Source: Aromatoleum diolicum | GTDB lineage: Bacteria > Pseudomonadota > Gammaproteobacteria > Burkholderiales > Rhodocyclaceae | Assembly: GCF_012910955.1 (NCBI RefSeq) | Contig: NZ_WTVQ01000036.1 | Span: forward strand, 1 to 48,681 | Reading direction: 5' to 3' | DNA: 48,681 nucleotides | Shown: piece by piece, positions 16,074 to 26,681 of the stretch | Layout: each line of letters begins with the position of its first letter | Position numbering within the stretch: position 1 is the stretch's first letter | Made by a program: the position numbers and the translations under genes | Notes under the pieces: generated by a model | The model's input: the letters and a program-made list of their open reading frames with translations, nothing else | Database searches by the model: none | Told to the model about the DNA's origin: nothing

Positions 16074-16846
16074 GTGTGTCCGAGATCCTCATCATCGGCC
16101 TTGCGGCCGCAATGGCCGGCGCGATGAACTCCGTTGCCGGTGGCGGCACGTTTTTCTCGTTCCCGGCGCTGCTCGCGGTCGGCGTGCCACCTGTCGTCGC
16201 CAACGCCAGCAATGCGGTCGCGCTGTGGCCGGCCAGCCTGTCGAGCGCCTGGGCCTATCGGCGCGAGCTTGCGCGCTTCAGCAAGGGCCTGCTGGCGCTG
16301 TCGCTGGTTGCCCTGGTCGGCGGCATTGCCGGCGGGCTGCTGCTGCTATCGACCCGGGATGACACCTTCTCGATGCTGATCCCGTGGCTGCTGCTGATCG
16401 CCACGGTGATGTTCGCCGGCAGCGGACAGATCTCCGCCCTGCTCGCGCGCCTGCGCCAAAGCGCCGACAGCGGTCCGTCGCACGGCAGCGCGGGCGGCCT
16501 GCTGTTCCAGCTGGCGGTGTCGGTGTATGGCGGCTTCTTCGGTGCCGGCATGGGGATCGTGATGATCGCCGCGCTCGCCATCCAGGGGCATCGTGACATC
16601 CACGACATCAACGCACTCAAGAACTGGCTGTCGGCAATCATCTACAGCGTTGCCGTGGTCACTTTCGTAGTGGCCGGTGCAGTCAGCTGGCCACACACCC
16701 TTGTCATGATCGTCACCGCGGCAATCGGCGGTTATTGGGGAGCGGTCGGAGCCCGCAAGGTTCCGGCCGTATGGTTGCGACGTTTCATCATCGGGGTGGG
16801 CAGCGTCCTGACCACCTACTATTTTTACAAGACTTATCTGAACTAA
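16070..16846 (+). CDS. TSUP (TauE/SafE) family membrane transporter
   Basis: 258 residues with about eight hydrophobic helices. It starts [35 protein letters not shown], the repeated TauE/SafE half-motif with its Gly-Gly-Gly-Thr. The second half repeats the pattern around residue 145 ([12 protein letters not shown]). Family members move small organic or sulfur-containing anions. ATGA overlap with the dehalogenase gene suggests it handles the same acid or its product. A frame open across both genes is only a read-through of the same phase and is not a fusion. Confidence 0.88.
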   Translation: MSVSEILIIGLAAAMAGAMNSVAGGGTFFSFPALLAVGVPPVVANASNAVALWPASLSSAWAYRRELARFSKGLLALSLVALVGGIAGGLLLLSTRDDTFSMLIPWLLLIATVMFAGSGQISALLARLRQSADSGPSHGSAGGLLFQLAVSVYGGFFGAGMGIVMIAALAIQGHRDIHDINALKNWLSAIIYSVAVVTFVVAGAVSWPHTLVMIVTAAIGGYWGAVGARKVPAVWLRRFIIGVGSVLTTYYFYKTYLN

Positions 16847-16859
16847 AGAGCGAGGAATC

Positions 16860-19037
16860 ATGAGCACGAGAATCCAATGCCACCAGCTGCAGGTTGACGC
16901 CCAACTGCACCGCTTCATCGAAACCGAGGCCCTGCCCGGCACCGGCATCGATGCCGGCGCATTCTGGAAGGGGTTCAGCGACCTCGCCAACGAACTGGCA
17001 CTGAAGAACCGCGCCCTGCTCGCCGAGCGCGATCGTCTGCAGGTCGAAATCGACAACTGGCATCGCGCCCATCCCGGTCCGATCCAGGACATGGCGGCCT
17101 TCCGTGCCTTCCTCGAGTCGATTGGCTACCTGCAGCCGGTGCCGGCACCGTTCAAGGTCAGCACCGCCAACGTCGATACCGAGATCAGCGAGCAGGCCGG
17201 CCCGCAGCTGGTCGTGCCGATCATGAACGCGCGCTATGCGCTGAACGCCGCGAACGCGCGCTGGGGCAGCCTGTACGACGCGCTGTACGGCACCGATGCG
17301 ATTGCGTCGGACGGCGGCGCGGAAGCCGGATCGGGTTACAACCCGGCGCGCGGCGCTCGCGTCATTGCCTTCGCGCGCGATCTGCTGAACCAGGCCGCGC
17401 CGCTCGCCCAGGGCGGCCATGACAAGACTGTGTCCTACGCGGTCGTCGGCGGCAAGCTGGTCGTCACCCTGCAGGACGGCAGCCAAACCGGCCTCGCCGA
17501 CGCCGCCAAGTTCGCGGGCTTCCAGGGCGATGCCGCGGCCCCGTCGGCCGTGCTGCTGAAGAACAACGGCCTGCATCTCGAAATCCAGATCGACCGCAAC
17601 CACCTGATCGGCAAGACCGACGCCGCCGGCATCAAGGACGTGGTCGTCGAAGCCGCTGTCACCACGATCATGGACTGCGAGGATTCGACCGCCGCGGTCG
17701 ACGCCGAAGACAAGGTGGTCGTCTATCGCAGCTGGCTCGGCCTGATGAACGGTACTCTGGTCGAGACCTTCGATAAAGGCGGCAAGACCGTCGTGCGCAA
17801 GATGAACCCGGACCGCGAATACACCGCACCGAACGGCGGCGCGCTGCGTCTGCATGGCCGTTCGCTGCTGTTCATTCGCAACGTCGGCCACCTGATGACC
17901 AACCCCGCGATCCTGCTCGCCGACGGCGGCGAGATTCCCGAAGGCATCATGGACGGCGTCGTGACCACGCTGATCTCGCTGCACGACCGCGCGCGCAAGG
18001 GCAATTCGCGCACCGGCAGCATGTATATCGTCAAGCCGAAGATGCACGGCCCGGCCGAAGCCGGCTTCACCAACGAACTGTTCGGCCGCATCGAGCAGCT
18101 CTTGGGCCTGCCCGCCAGCACGATGAAGGTCGGCATCATGGACGAGGAGCGCCGCACCTCGGTGAACCTCGCTGCCTGCATTAAGGCCGCCGAATCACGC
18201 GTCGCCTTCATCAACACCGGCTTCCTCGACCGCACCGGCGACGAGATGCACACCGCGATGGAAGCGGGCCCGATGATCCGCAAGGGCGACATGAAGGCTT
18301 CGGCGTGGATCCAGGCCTACGAGCGCGCGAACGTGCTGGTCGGCCTCGACTGCGGCCTGCGCGGCAAGGCGCAGATCGGCAAGGGCATGTGGGCAATGCC
18401 GGACCTGATGGCCGAGATGCTGAAACAGAAGATCGGTCACCCGAAGGCCGGCGCAACGACCGCATGGGTGCCGTCACCGACCGCCGCCGTGCTGCACGCG
18501 CTGCACTACCACCAGGTCGATGTGAAGGCCGTGCAGCAGGAGATGGAGAAGATCAGCCTTGCCGCCGAACGCGACACGCTGCTCAACAGCCTGCTGACCG
18601 TGCCGGTCGCTGCCAGCGCAAACTGGAGCGCCACAGAGATCCAGCAGGAACTCGACAACAATACCCAGGGCATCCTCGGCTACGTCGTGCGCTGGATCGA
18701 CCAGGGTGTGGGCTGCTCCAAGGTGCCGGACATCAACGACATCGGCCTGATGGAAGACCGCGCGACGCTGCGCATCTCCAGCCAGCACATCGCCAACTGG
18801 CTGCGCCATGGCGTGACCAACGAAGCCCAGGTCATGGAGACCTTCAAGCGCATGGCCGCCGTGGTCGACCAGCAGAACGCCGGCGATCCGCTGTACCAGC
18901 CGATGGCACCGAACTTCGACAAGTCGGTCGCCTTCCTGGCTGCGAAGGATCTGGTGTTCAAGGGCTGCGCGCAGCCCAGCGGCTACACCGAACCGCTGCT
19001 GCACCACTGGCGCCAGGTGAAGAAGGCGCGCGGCTGA
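16860..19037 (+). CDS. glcB: Malate synthase G
   Basis: 725 residues, the usual length for the monomeric G isoform, with a good ribosome-binding site (GAGGAATC) before the ATG. It condenses glyoxylate with acetyl-CoA to malate in the cytoplasm. Typical blocks are visible: an alpha/beta insertion domain at about 135-265, the metal and active-site region [14 protein letters not shown] near residue 271, and the KPKMHGPAE block near residue 390. [22 protein letters not shown] block follows near 495. It lies 13 bases after the TSUP gene and may be cotranscribed with the dehalogenase pair. Together with isocitrate lyase at 47138 it completes the glyoxylate bypass. Confidence 0.97.
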   Translation: MSTRIQCHQLQVDAQLHRFIETEALPGTGIDAGAFWKGFSDLANELALKNRALLAERDRLQVEIDNWHRAHPGPIQDMAAFRAFLESIGYLQPVPAPFKVSTANVDTEISEQAGPQLVVPIMNARYALNAANARWGSLYDALYGTDAIASDGGAEAGSGYNPARGARVIAFARDLLNQAAPLAQGGHDKTVSYAVVGGKLVVTLQDGSQTGLADAAKFAGFQGDAAAPSAVLLKNNGLHLEIQIDRNHLIGKTDAAGIKDVVVEAAVTTIMDCEDSTAAVDAEDKVVVYRSWLGLMNGTLVETFDKGGKTVVRKMNPDREYTAPNGGALRLHGRSLLFIRNVGHLMTNPAILLADGGEIPEGIMDGVVTTLISLHDRARKGNSRTGSMYIVKPKMHGPAEAGFTNELFGRIEQLLGLPASTMKVGIMDEERRTSVNLAACIKAAESRVAFINTGFLDRTGDEMHTAMEAGPMIRKGDMKASAWIQAYERANVLVGLDCGLRGKAQIGKGMWAMPDLMAEMLKQKIGHPKAGATTAWVPSPTAAVLHALHYHQVDVKAVQQEMEKISLAAERDTLLNSLLTVPVAASANWSATEIQQELDNNTQGILGYVVRWIDQGVGCSKVPDINDIGLMEDRATLRISSQHIANWLRHGVTNEAQVMETFKRMAAVVDQQNAGDPLYQPMAPNFDKSVAFLAAKDLVFKGCAQPSGYTEPLLHHWRQVKKARG

Positions 19038-19143
19038 TCATTGCAAGCCGGCCGGGGTTACGCCCCCCGGTCGTCTCTTGCCCCCACGCAGCGGTCGATG
19101 GCGGACGCCGTTTCGGCAATCTCCGCCATCCGCCCGTGCTTGC

Positions 19144-19569
19144 TCAGTGCATTGCCGGCAGCTTCAGTTCGCCGGCTCGTGCGACAACTTCCGGCGGAAA
19201 GGGCTGCGACTTGCGCGTCACCGGATTAAGGCAGACCACGGTGAATTCGCACACCGAGCAGACATCACCCGTTTCGGTGTTGATCAACTCGTGCCGGAAG
19301 CGCAGCACCTTCTCCCGCATCTCCAGCACGCCGGTGCGCACGACGATCGTGTCGCCCGGATACAACTCCTTGCGGTAGCTGATGTTCTGCTGCACCGCTG
19401 CCAGATGGACCGCCCCGCTGCGCAGTAACGATGGCGTCAAGCCGAGCATCGAATAGAACTGCCAGCACGCCTCCTCGAGAAATTCCATGTAGGCCCGCAC
19501 GTTGATATGCCCCATGTGATCCCGCTGCCATTCATGCAGCGTGCCGCGTGCCGTCTCCACCATCGTCAT
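19144..19569 (-). CDS. Hotdog-fold acyl-CoA thioesterase
   Basis: 141 residues from the ATG at 19569, chosen because GGGAGA lies five bases upstream; longer starts are unsupported. WQRDHMGHINVRAYMEFLEEA at residues 13-33 is the catalytic helix region of the 4-hydroxybenzoyl-CoA thioesterase/YbgC-like group, with Asp at about residue 16. A beta sheet and a C-terminal FTVVCLNPVTRK-PFP strand complete the single hotdog domain. It hydrolyses an acyl-CoA thioester whose acyl part is not evident. It stands alone, divergent from the next gene. Confidence 0.85.
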   Translation of the reverse strand: MTMVETARGTLHEWQRDHMGHINVRAYMEFLEEACWQFYSMLGLTPSLLRSGAVHLAAVQQNISYRKELYPGDTIVVRTGVLEMREKVLRFRHELINTETGDVCSVCEFTVVCLNPVTRKSQPFPPEVVARAGELKLPAMH

Positions 19570-19708
19570 TCCTGTCTCCCTTTTTTTCACATCTTCCGTT
19601 TGTGGAATCCGAACGATAGGGCCGGTCGCACCAATCGGGCAACATGCGCAAGGGAAAGCGCAGCACTCGCGGTATCATTCGCTGCACCGCAACATTCACT
19701 TGATTCGC

Positions 19709-20647
19709 ATGGACATCCTCACCGACATCATCCTGCGCGCTGGCCGCTCGGCCGTCGAACTCGCGCTTTTCGTGCTGCTGCCCGTGATGGTGGTGATGCT
19801 GTCGCTGATGCGCCTGCTGGAAGCCAAAGGCGTGCTGGACCGTGTCGTGCACGCGCTCGCCCCGGTACTGCGGCCGGCGGGCCTCACCGGGCTCGGCGTG
19901 TTTGCGGCACTGCAGATCAATTTCGTCAGCTTTGCGGCGCCGGTCGCGACCTTGACGATGATGGAGAGTCGCGGCGCCTCCGACCGCCACCTTGCCGCAA
20001 CCCTGGCGATGGTGATGGCAATGGCCCAGGCCAACGCCAGCTTTCCGATGATCGCGATGGGGCTCGATTTCGGCCTCACCTTGCTGCTGTCGGCCGTTGG
20101 CGGCCTGATCGCCGCCGCGGCCACCTATCACGGATTCGCACGCGGACTTTCTGCCGTCGAAGGACCGGTCGACGAAACCCTGCACCATCGCGTCGCCGAA
20201 GATGCCAAGGGCGTGCTCGACGTCATCAACCGCGCCGGCGCGGAAGCCTTCAAGATCGCCGTTGGCGCGATCCCGATGCTGGTGCTGGCGCTCGTCGCAG
20301 TGATGGCGCTGCGCTCCAGCGGCACGATCGACCTGCTCACCCGGCTCCTCGCACCGCTAATGGTCGCCGTGTCGATCGACCCGGCTTTGATTCTGCCGAC
20401 ACTGACGAAATACGTTGGCGGCGGCACGGCAATGATGGGCGTGATGGACGAGATGCTGCGCGACGGTAGCGCCACGGTCGGCCTGCTCAACCGCAGCGCC
20501 GGCTTCCTGATTCATCCGCTGGACGTGCCAGGCCTCGCGGTGCTGATCTCCGCCGGCAAACGGGTGGCTGCGGTGTGGAAACCGGCTGCCTTGGGTGCGG
20601 CGGTGGGCATCCTCGTGCGCAGCGTCGGCCACGCCCTGCTGGGCTGA
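19709..20647 (+). CDS. Nucleoside-recognition (Gate) domain membrane protein
   Basis: 312 residues and about eight membrane helices. The two Gate repeats, similar to spore maturation proteins SpmA/SpmB and to concentrative nucleoside transporters, can be seen as ALQINFVSFAAPVATLTMM around residue 70 and a TLTKYVGGGTAMMGVM stretch around residue 235. Such proteins are widespread and mostly uncharacterised; transport of a nucleoside-like solute is the usual guess. It converges on the TonB receptor gene with a 45-base gap. The start is the ATG at 19709, giving a short cytoplasmic N-terminus. Confidence 0.75.
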   Translation: MDILTDIILRAGRSAVELALFVLLPVMVVMLSLMRLLEAKGVLDRVVHALAPVLRPAGLTGLGVFAALQINFVSFAAPVATLTMMESRGASDRHLAATLAMVMAMAQANASFPMIAMGLDFGLTLLLSAVGGLIAAAATYHGFARGLSAVEGPVDETLHHRVAEDAKGVLDVINRAGAEAFKIAVGAIPMLVLALVAVMALRSSGTIDLLTRLLAPLMVAVSIDPALILPTLTKYVGGGTAMMGVMDEMLRDGSATVGLLNRSAGFLIHPLDVPGLAVLISAGKRVAAVWKPAALGAAVGILVRSVGHALLG

Positions 20648-20692
20648 ATCCAGCGGTAACGTCGAGCCTGGCGCCCGTGGCAGCAACGGTCC

Positions 20693-22777
20693 TCAGAACT
20701 CCAGCGCGAGGCTCACCCATCCGCGCGGGTCGAGGAACTGCGGGGGCGCGAAATCCGGATCGTCGCGATCCGCGCTCCGCCGGCGAAACTCCGCGCGGCG
20801 TCCATCCACGCCCTGCACCGTGAGCGCCAGTTCACCGCGCGTCGGGCCGGCGCGGAAGGGATAGGCCAGACGCACGTCGGTGCGCTGGAAGGCATCCACC
20901 GACGTATTCAGCGTCCATTGGAACCAGCCATAGCGGAAGTGCGAAATCGACGCTTCCAGCCCACCGGGCAGTTGCTGCGTCCAGCGCAGCATCGTCGAGT
21001 GGTCGGGCGCCGAATGTTCCATGTGGCGCTCGACGTCGGCGGCCGTGAAACGGTTCATCGCACGCAGCGCCGAACTGGCTTCCGAGTCGATCCTGACAAA
21101 AGTCTGATTGAGCGTGAATTCGGTACTCGCGCGCGGCCGCCAGCGCAACTGATACTCGGCGCCGCGGATCTCGACATTCTGGCCGTTCACGTAATCCTTG
21201 TACGCACCGCAAACCCCGTCGACGAGGCCGAGCACCTCGCAATTGGGCGGTACCAGTCTCAGCGACACCGGGAGGATACGGTCCCTGACTTTTTCCCGGA
21301 ACGCCCGCACGTCGAGGAACACCCCGTGCTCGCGAAAATCGCCCAGATAAGCGATTTCCTGGACGTCGATCACTTCCTTGTCCAGGCGACCGCTGGCGTC
21401 GCGTTCGACTTCGAGTGGAAGAACGCCGAAGGGCAATCCCACGCGAGAGGTATCGAACGCCCCGTAATACTCGTGCGAACGGGATTCCGTCAGCGACGGG
21501 ATGCGGTGCGCGCGCGACACGCCTGCACGCAACGTCTGACGCGGCGACAGGTGATAATTGACCGCGAGGCGCGGCGCAAGCGAGGTGTCCGAGAGCGAAT
21601 CGTTCTCCCAGGTCATGCCCAGGTTCGTGGTCCATGCATCGGACGGCCGCCATTCGAAATTGCCGAACAGGCGATGCACCGTCTGCCGCACGGCGTCCCC
21701 ATCCCTGCCGTAGAACTGCTGTCCGCGCACCGCGTCGAAACGCGCCCCCGCCCCCCAGACGAGGCGCGTTTCGGTCGTCGGCACGAGCGTGTGCTGGAAT
21801 TCGAGCTCGTCGCGAGTCGTGCTCGTGTGGTAATCGATCGGCAGAACCAACCCCCCATCCCGCGCGACGAACGCGTCATCGTAGACCTCGTTCGATCGCG
21901 TATAGCGCAAGGACCATGCTCCGCCGTCGGCCAGGTTTCGCTGCCAGCCGAGCGACAGGAATTCCTTGGTCGCCGTCTGCTCACGCGGGGGATTGGTCGT
22001 GGCGTCCGGCTCGCCCGTGCGCAGACCCATTTCGACATTGCCCGCCTGAATCTGCAGTTCATCCTCGGCACCGAGCGGAACGTCGGCGCGCAGATTGACC
22101 CGTTGATGACGGCGCCGATCATCGAAATGCTTGACCCCATTGTCGCGCATCGTCTCGGCCGACAGACGCACCGCGGCATCACCGATTTGCATGCCGACAC
22201 GCGCGTAGCGGTCCGCAACACCGTCGTTGCCTTCGCCGACGCGCACACGCACACCCTGAGAATCGGCGGCTGCATGGGTGATCACATTCACGACGCCGAG
22301 AAAGGCGTTCGAGCCATAGGCCGCGGAATTCGAGCCGCGAATCACTTCGATGCGCTCGATCTCGTCGAGCGAGACATCGATCAGGTTCCAGGCAACCCCG
22401 CCAAAGAACAGCGGGCTGTACTGCGAACGCCCATCGATGAGGATCTGCAGGCCCCGCGGGTTCTCGTCGGTCATGCCGTGGTAGACGGCATTGGGCGCCC
22501 CATTGAAGGAGTGCGCGACGAGGAAACCCGGCACCAGACGCAACAGATCCGCCAGATCGCGCGCCCCCGAACTGCGTATCGTCTCCGCATCGATCACCGT
22601 GACCGAGCCCGGCGCGTCCTGCAGCGGCTGCGCCAGCCGTGACACCGACAGGACAATCGGCAGCTGGTCGAAAAATGGGTCCTCGGCAAGGCGAGCCAGT
22701 GGCCCGATCTCGTCGGCGGCCAGCGCTGGCCCGGCGACGATCATCATCCATGCCAGCGACGCATCCCGTACCCTCAT
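20693..22777 (-). CDS. TonB-dependent outer-membrane receptor (paralogue 1)
   Basis: 694 residues: a signal peptide of about 20 residues ending ALA, a plug domain at about 45-165 (APGSVTVIDAETIRSSGARDLADLLRLVPGF, with the IERIEVIRGSNSAAYGSNAFLGVVNVIT block) and a 22-strand barrel to a C-terminal Phe. No clear TonB box or covalent signalling extension is seen. A ribosome-binding sequence GGGGATGGA precedes the ATG. The ligand is unknown: siderophore, cobalamin and other large substrates are all possible. A close paralogue lies 290 bases upstream in the same direction, pointing to tandem duplication with divergence mainly in the barrel. Confidence 0.9.
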   Translation of the reverse strand: MRVRDASLAWMMIVAGPALAADEIGPLARLAEDPFFDQLPIVLSVSRLAQPLQDAPGSVTVIDAETIRSSGARDLADLLRLVPGFLVAHSFNGAPNAVYHGMTDENPRGLQILIDGRSQYSPLFFGGVAWNLIDVSLDEIERIEVIRGSNSAAYGSNAFLGVVNVITHAAADSQGVRVRVGEGNDGVADRYARVGMQIGDAAVRLSAETMRDNGVKHFDDRRRHQRVNLRADVPLGAEDELQIQAGNVEMGLRTGEPDATTNPPREQTATKEFLSLGWQRNLADGGAWSLRYTRSNEVYDDAFVARDGGLVLPIDYHTSTTRDELEFQHTLVPTTETRLVWGAGARFDAVRGQQFYGRDGDAVRQTVHRLFGNFEWRPSDAWTTNLGMTWENDSLSDTSLAPRLAVNYHLSPRQTLRAGVSRAHRIPSLTESRSHEYYGAFDTSRVGLPFGVLPLEVERDASGRLDKEVIDVQEIAYLGDFREHGVFLDVRAFREKVRDRILPVSLRLVPPNCEVLGLVDGVCGAYKDYVNGQNVEIRGAEYQLRWRPRASTEFTLNQTFVRIDSEASSALRAMNRFTAADVERHMEHSAPDHSTMLRWTQQLPGGLEASISHFRYGWFQWTLNTSVDAFQRTDVRLAYPFRAGPTRGELALTVQGVDGRRAEFRRRSADRDDPDFAPPQFLDPRGWVSLALEF

Positions 22778-23067
22778 ATTCCATCCCCGTTCGACATTCG
22801 GCTCGACTTCGATTCATACATGCGCGTGCGGCACCACGGCACGCCAGAAGCATGGGCTGACGCCTCCTGCAGATGCGGGCCGACACGCCGAATTCGCGCC
22901 CACATGTCATCACAACGCAGCGCAAGCGTCATTGAACCAGAAAAACGGGGCGCCGCAATGCAGCGCTTCCCTGAACGGGCAACTCGGCCTTGCAAGACAG
23001 AACTTTTCGTGCAGGCCATCCCCACCCGGGGAACGGTCTCTCGGCCGCTCCGACCGCCGACCGCGAA

Positions 23068-25182
23068 TCAGAACCCGAGCACCAGGCTCAGCCAGCCGCG
23101 TGGGTGCAGGAACTGCGATGCCGGCACCGTCGCCCTGCCCGAACCGATCATTGCGTCGCGGTATTCTGCGCGCCGGGCACCTACACCCTGCACGGTCAGC
23201 GCAAGCTCGCCAGTGGTGCGCGCCATCCTGAAGGGATACGCCAGACGCAGGTCGGTGCGCTCGAACGGGCCGACCGAGGAGTCCGGCGTCCATTGGAAGC
23301 GTCCATAGCGGTAATACGTGATCGACGCCTCCAGACCGTGCTTGAAGCGCTCACTCCAGCGCAACATGGTCGCCACGTCAGGCGCGGATCGGTCCATGTG
23401 GCGTTCAGCAGCGACCGCAGCCGCAGGGTCGCGGACGTAGAGACGGGAGTTCGCCCGCGAATCGATCGCGATGTAGGTCTGGTTGAGCGTCAGTTCGGTA
23501 GCGCTGCGCGGTCGCCAGCGCACCTGGTACTCCAGCCCGCGGATGTCTACATCCTGCCCGTTAAGGAAATCCCGCGCCTCGCCGCAGCCCCGCGCGAGCA
23601 AACCAAGCAGATCGCAATTCGGGGCGGACAGCGGAAGAATCGCAGGAACGATGCGATCGCGTACCTGCTCGCGGAACGCCCGCACGTCGACAAACACCCG
23701 CTGCTCGCGGAAGTCCCCCAGGTAGCCGATTTCCTGCACGTCGATCGTTTCCTGATCGAGGCCACCACTCGAATTACGGGTAATCTCAACCGGCACGAAC
23801 CCGGCCTGCGAGCCCAGCAGGGACGAGTCAAAGGCACCGTAAGCGGTGCGTGCGCGCGACTCGGTCAATGTGGGAATGCGGTGGGCTCGCGTGATACCGG
23901 CACGTAACGTCTGCTGCGGGCTCAGGTGATAGCTCGCCGAAAGGCGCGGCGCGAGGGAGGTATCGGACAGGGAGTCGTTCTCCCACGTCGCCCCGAGGTT
24001 TACGGACCACGCGGCGGGTCTCCATTCAATATTGCCGAACAGGCGATGCACCTGCTGCTTGACCTCCTTGTGCGTCCCGTAGAACTGCTCGGCCCGAACA
24101 CTGTCGTGGCGCGCCCCCACCCCCCAAACGAGGCGCGTGCTCTCGGTCGGAGCGACGGTATGCTGGAACTCGAGTTCGTCCCGGACCGTTCGAATCCGCT
24201 GATCGATGAGGACGAAATACGGGGATGGCAAACCGATCCGCGCGGCCAACGCATCGAGCGCCGGTTCGGAGGCAGAAAACAAGTCCTTGTAGCGCTCCCG
24301 CGACCGCGTATAGCGGACGGACAGCCCGACACCATCTGCCGCGTGGTGCGACCATCCCGCCGATACGAATTCCTTGGCGGCGCGGATCTGGCGCGGCGGT
24401 TCCCGTGTATCGCCTGGCTGCCCGGCATCCAGCGTCATGTCGACGACGCCTGCCTGGAACTGCAATTCGTCCGAAAATCCGAGCGGCAAATCGGCGCGCA
24501 GGTTGACGCGACCGTTGCGCCGACTGTCATTGAAACCGATAACACCCTCGTCACGCATGCGTTCCGCCGACAGGCGCACGAATGCGTCACCCACGCGCAT
24601 GCCGATGCGCGCATGGCGATCCGCAACGCCGTCGTTGCCCTGGCCGAGGCGCACACGCACCAACTGCGTATCGGCCGCCGCACGCGTGATGACGTTGACA
24701 ACGCCGAGGAATGCGTTGGAACCATAGGCTGCGGAATTCGAGCCTCGAATCACCTCGATGCGCTCAATGTCGTCGAGCGAAACGTCGATCAGGTTCCAGG
24801 CCACCCCGCCAAAAAAAAGCGGACTGTACTGCGAGCGCCCGTCCACGAGGATTTGCAGCCCGCGCGGGTTCTCGTCGGTCATGCCATGATAGACCGCATT
24901 CGGCGCGCCATTCGCGGAATGCGCGACAAGGAAGCCGGGCACCATGCGCAGCAGGTCGGCCAGATCGTGCGCGCCGGAACTCCGGATTGCATCGGCATCG
25001 AAGACCGTAACTGAGCCCGGCGCGTCTGCCAGCGGCTGAGCAAGCCGCGAGACCGACAGGACCACCGGCAATCGGTCGAAAAAGGCATCCTCGGCCAGCC
25101 CGCCCGCTGGCGGCTCGTCACTGGCCAGGGCGGCCCCGGACACCACCGACACCAAGAGAAAAAATCGCGCGCTCGCTAGCAT
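23068..25182 (-). CDS. TonB-dependent outer-membrane receptor (paralogue 2)
   Basis: 704 residues from the ATG at 25182, selected because it begins a clean signal peptide (MLASARFFLLVSVVSGAALA) and has AGGA just upstream; an ORF extension of 18 residues lacks these. The plug is almost identical to paralogue 1 (RGLQILVDGRSQYSPLFFGG, IEVIRGSNSAAYGSNAFLG). The barrel has extra loop sequence, for example around residues 300-330, and ends in Phe. The conserved plug with divergent extracellular loops suggests the same energising partner but different ligands or phage exposure. Confidence 0.9.
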   Translation of the reverse strand: MLASARFFLLVSVVSGAALASDEPPAGGLAEDAFFDRLPVVLSVSRLAQPLADAPGSVTVFDADAIRSSGAHDLADLLRMVPGFLVAHSANGAPNAVYHGMTDENPRGLQILVDGRSQYSPLFFGGVAWNLIDVSLDDIERIEVIRGSNSAAYGSNAFLGVVNVITRAAADTQLVRVRLGQGNDGVADRHARIGMRVGDAFVRLSAERMRDEGVIGFNDSRRNGRVNLRADLPLGFSDELQFQAGVVDMTLDAGQPGDTREPPRQIRAAKEFVSAGWSHHAADGVGLSVRYTRSRERYKDLFSASEPALDALAARIGLPSPYFVLIDQRIRTVRDELEFQHTVAPTESTRLVWGVGARHDSVRAEQFYGTHKEVKQQVHRLFGNIEWRPAAWSVNLGATWENDSLSDTSLAPRLSASYHLSPQQTLRAGITRAHRIPTLTESRARTAYGAFDSSLLGSQAGFVPVEITRNSSGGLDQETIDVQEIGYLGDFREQRVFVDVRAFREQVRDRIVPAILPLSAPNCDLLGLLARGCGEARDFLNGQDVDIRGLEYQVRWRPRSATELTLNQTYIAIDSRANSRLYVRDPAAAVAAERHMDRSAPDVATMLRWSERFKHGLEASITYYRYGRFQWTPDSSVGPFERTDLRLAYPFRMARTTGELALTVQGVGARRAEYRDAMIGSGRATVPASQFLHPRGWLSLVLGF

Positions 25183-25533
25183 GAATCCTATGCAATTCGG
25201 AGATCGACCGTCGCGCATGCCGACCCCGCAGCTCAAGCAAGGACGCGAGTATGCACGGCATCGCGGCGAAGTCGCAAATCGTCCAAAATCTATCGCTTTG
25301 GTATTATCACTCGGAACGTGCTGACGGGATACCTGCCATGGCAGCGGCAGTTGTTATTCCCGTGCCATTCTGGCTGGACGAAGACTCGACCGAAGCGGTG
25401 ACTTCAGCGAGAGCGACATTACCCGGAATGGGCAACTACGCAAGCTCGCCATGCGGCTTCCGTCCCCGTACCTTTGCACCACACCAGACACTAGAATGGT
25501 GCCCATCCAGCGCGACAGGAACCAGGCAACCCG
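25183..25533. other. Divergent promoter region between TonB receptor and LrgA-like gene
   Basis: 351 bases without a credible gene; a 142-codon frame across it has no family likeness. An A/T-richer core around 25268-25315 probably holds the receptor promoter. I looked for a Fur-box-like palindrome and could not support one. Confidence 0.4.
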
Positions 25534-25893
25534 ATGATCGGCGCACTCACCCTGCTTCTCGTATTCCAGCTCATCGGCGAAGCACTCGCCCGCGGGCTGG
25601 GAATGCCCATTCCCGGGCCGGTGATCGGCATGGGGCTGATGTTTCTCGCGCTGGTCCTGCGCAAGGGACCCAACGATGAGCTGCGCGGCACCGCAACGGG
25701 CATCCTGCAGCATCTGTCGCTACTGTTCGTGCCGGCCGGAACGGGCGTAATGCTGCATTTCCAGCGCCTGGCCGACGAGTGGCTACCCCTGACGGTCGCA
25801 CTGGTGCTCAGCACCCTGTTGTCGATTGCCGTATCGGCGCTACTGCTCAATACCCTCGCGCGCCGGACGAAAAGCAAGGGAGAGCAGGCATGA
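25534..25893 (+). CDS. CidA/LrgA-family membrane protein
   Basis: 119 residues with four membrane helices. It contains the family signature GMPIPGPVIGMGLMFLAL near residue 23 and the LLFVPAGTGVMLH block near residue 63. CidA/LrgA proteins resemble holins and work with an LrgB partner; they are linked to cell-lysis control in Gram-positive bacteria and to pyruvate or other metabolite transport. The next gene is that LrgB partner, overlapping by ATGA. Which role holds here cannot be decided. Confidence 0.92.
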   Translation: MIGALTLLLVFQLIGEALARGLGMPIPGPVIGMGLMFLALVLRKGPNDELRGTATGILQHLSLLFVPAGTGVMLHFQRLADEWLPLTVALVLSTLLSIAVSALLLNTLARRTKSKGEQA

Positions 25894-26621
25894 GGCCCGC
25901 GCTCGGTGAAATCTGGGTCTATCTCTCGGCGACCCCGCTGCTCGGCCTGACCCTGACGCTGCTTGCCTACCAGGGCGCCTTCTGGCTCTATCGGCGCGCC
26001 AACCACCATCCGCTGCTCAACCCCGTGATGATCGCAGTCACCGCGCTGGTACTGGTGCTCACGCTGACCGACACCCCCTATCAAACGTATTTCGATGGCG
26101 CGCAATTCGTGCATTTCCTGCTCGGCCCGGCGACCGTCGCACTCGCGATTCCGCTTTACGCCCAATGGGAACGGCTGCGCGGCATGCTGCTGCCGCTGCT
26201 GGTCACGCTCGCGGTGGGCTCGCTGACCGCTGCGATCTCGGCCGTGGGCATCGCGGCACTCCTCGGCGCGAGCCGCGAATCCGTGATGTCGCTGGCGCCC
26301 AAGAGCGTCACGATGCCGATCGCGATGGGTGTCGCCGAGCGTCTCGGCGGCCTGCCCTCGCTGACCGCGGTGCTGGTCATGAGCACGGGCATCGTCGGCG
26401 CAGTCGGCGCGCGCTACGTCTATCAGCTGCTGCGCATCGACGACCACGCGGTGCGCGGCTTCGCCATCGGCATCGCGTCGCACGGCATCGGCACCGCGCG
26501 CGCCTTTCAGGTCAGCGAGCAGGCCGGCGCCTTCGCCGCGCTGGCGATGGGACTCAACGGCCTGCTGACCGCCGTGTCGCTGCCTTGGATCCTGCCCTGG
26601 CTCGAAAGCCTGCTCGGCTGA
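25890..26621 (+). CDS. CidB/LrgB-family membrane protein
   Basis: 243 residues and about seven membrane helices. Family blocks are NHHPLLNPVMIA near residue 36, FLLGPATVALAIPLY near residue 80, SLAPKSVTMPIAMG near residue 132 and GIASHGIGTARAFQ near residue 193. It overlaps the LrgA-like gene by ATGA, the usual two-gene operon. The pair is thought to form a membrane transport or export unit. Confidence 0.93.
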   Translation: MRPALGEIWVYLSATPLLGLTLTLLAYQGAFWLYRRANHHPLLNPVMIAVTALVLVLTLTDTPYQTYFDGAQFVHFLLGPATVALAIPLYAQWERLRGMLLPLLVTLAVGSLTAAISAVGIAALLGASRESVMSLAPKSVTMPIAMGVAERLGGLPSLTAVLVMSTGIVGAVGARYVYQLLRIDDHAVRGFAIGIASHGIGTARAFQVSEQAGAFAALAMGLNGLLTAVSLPWILPWLESLLG

Positions 26622-26681
26622 CGAGCGCCATCGAACTCCTGCCCTGCCAACCACCACCCTTACCATCACCAGGACCCGATC

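Noticed and set aside
25183-25533. Fur box upstream of the TonB receptor
   Set aside because: No 19-base palindrome resembling the consensus could be found by eye.
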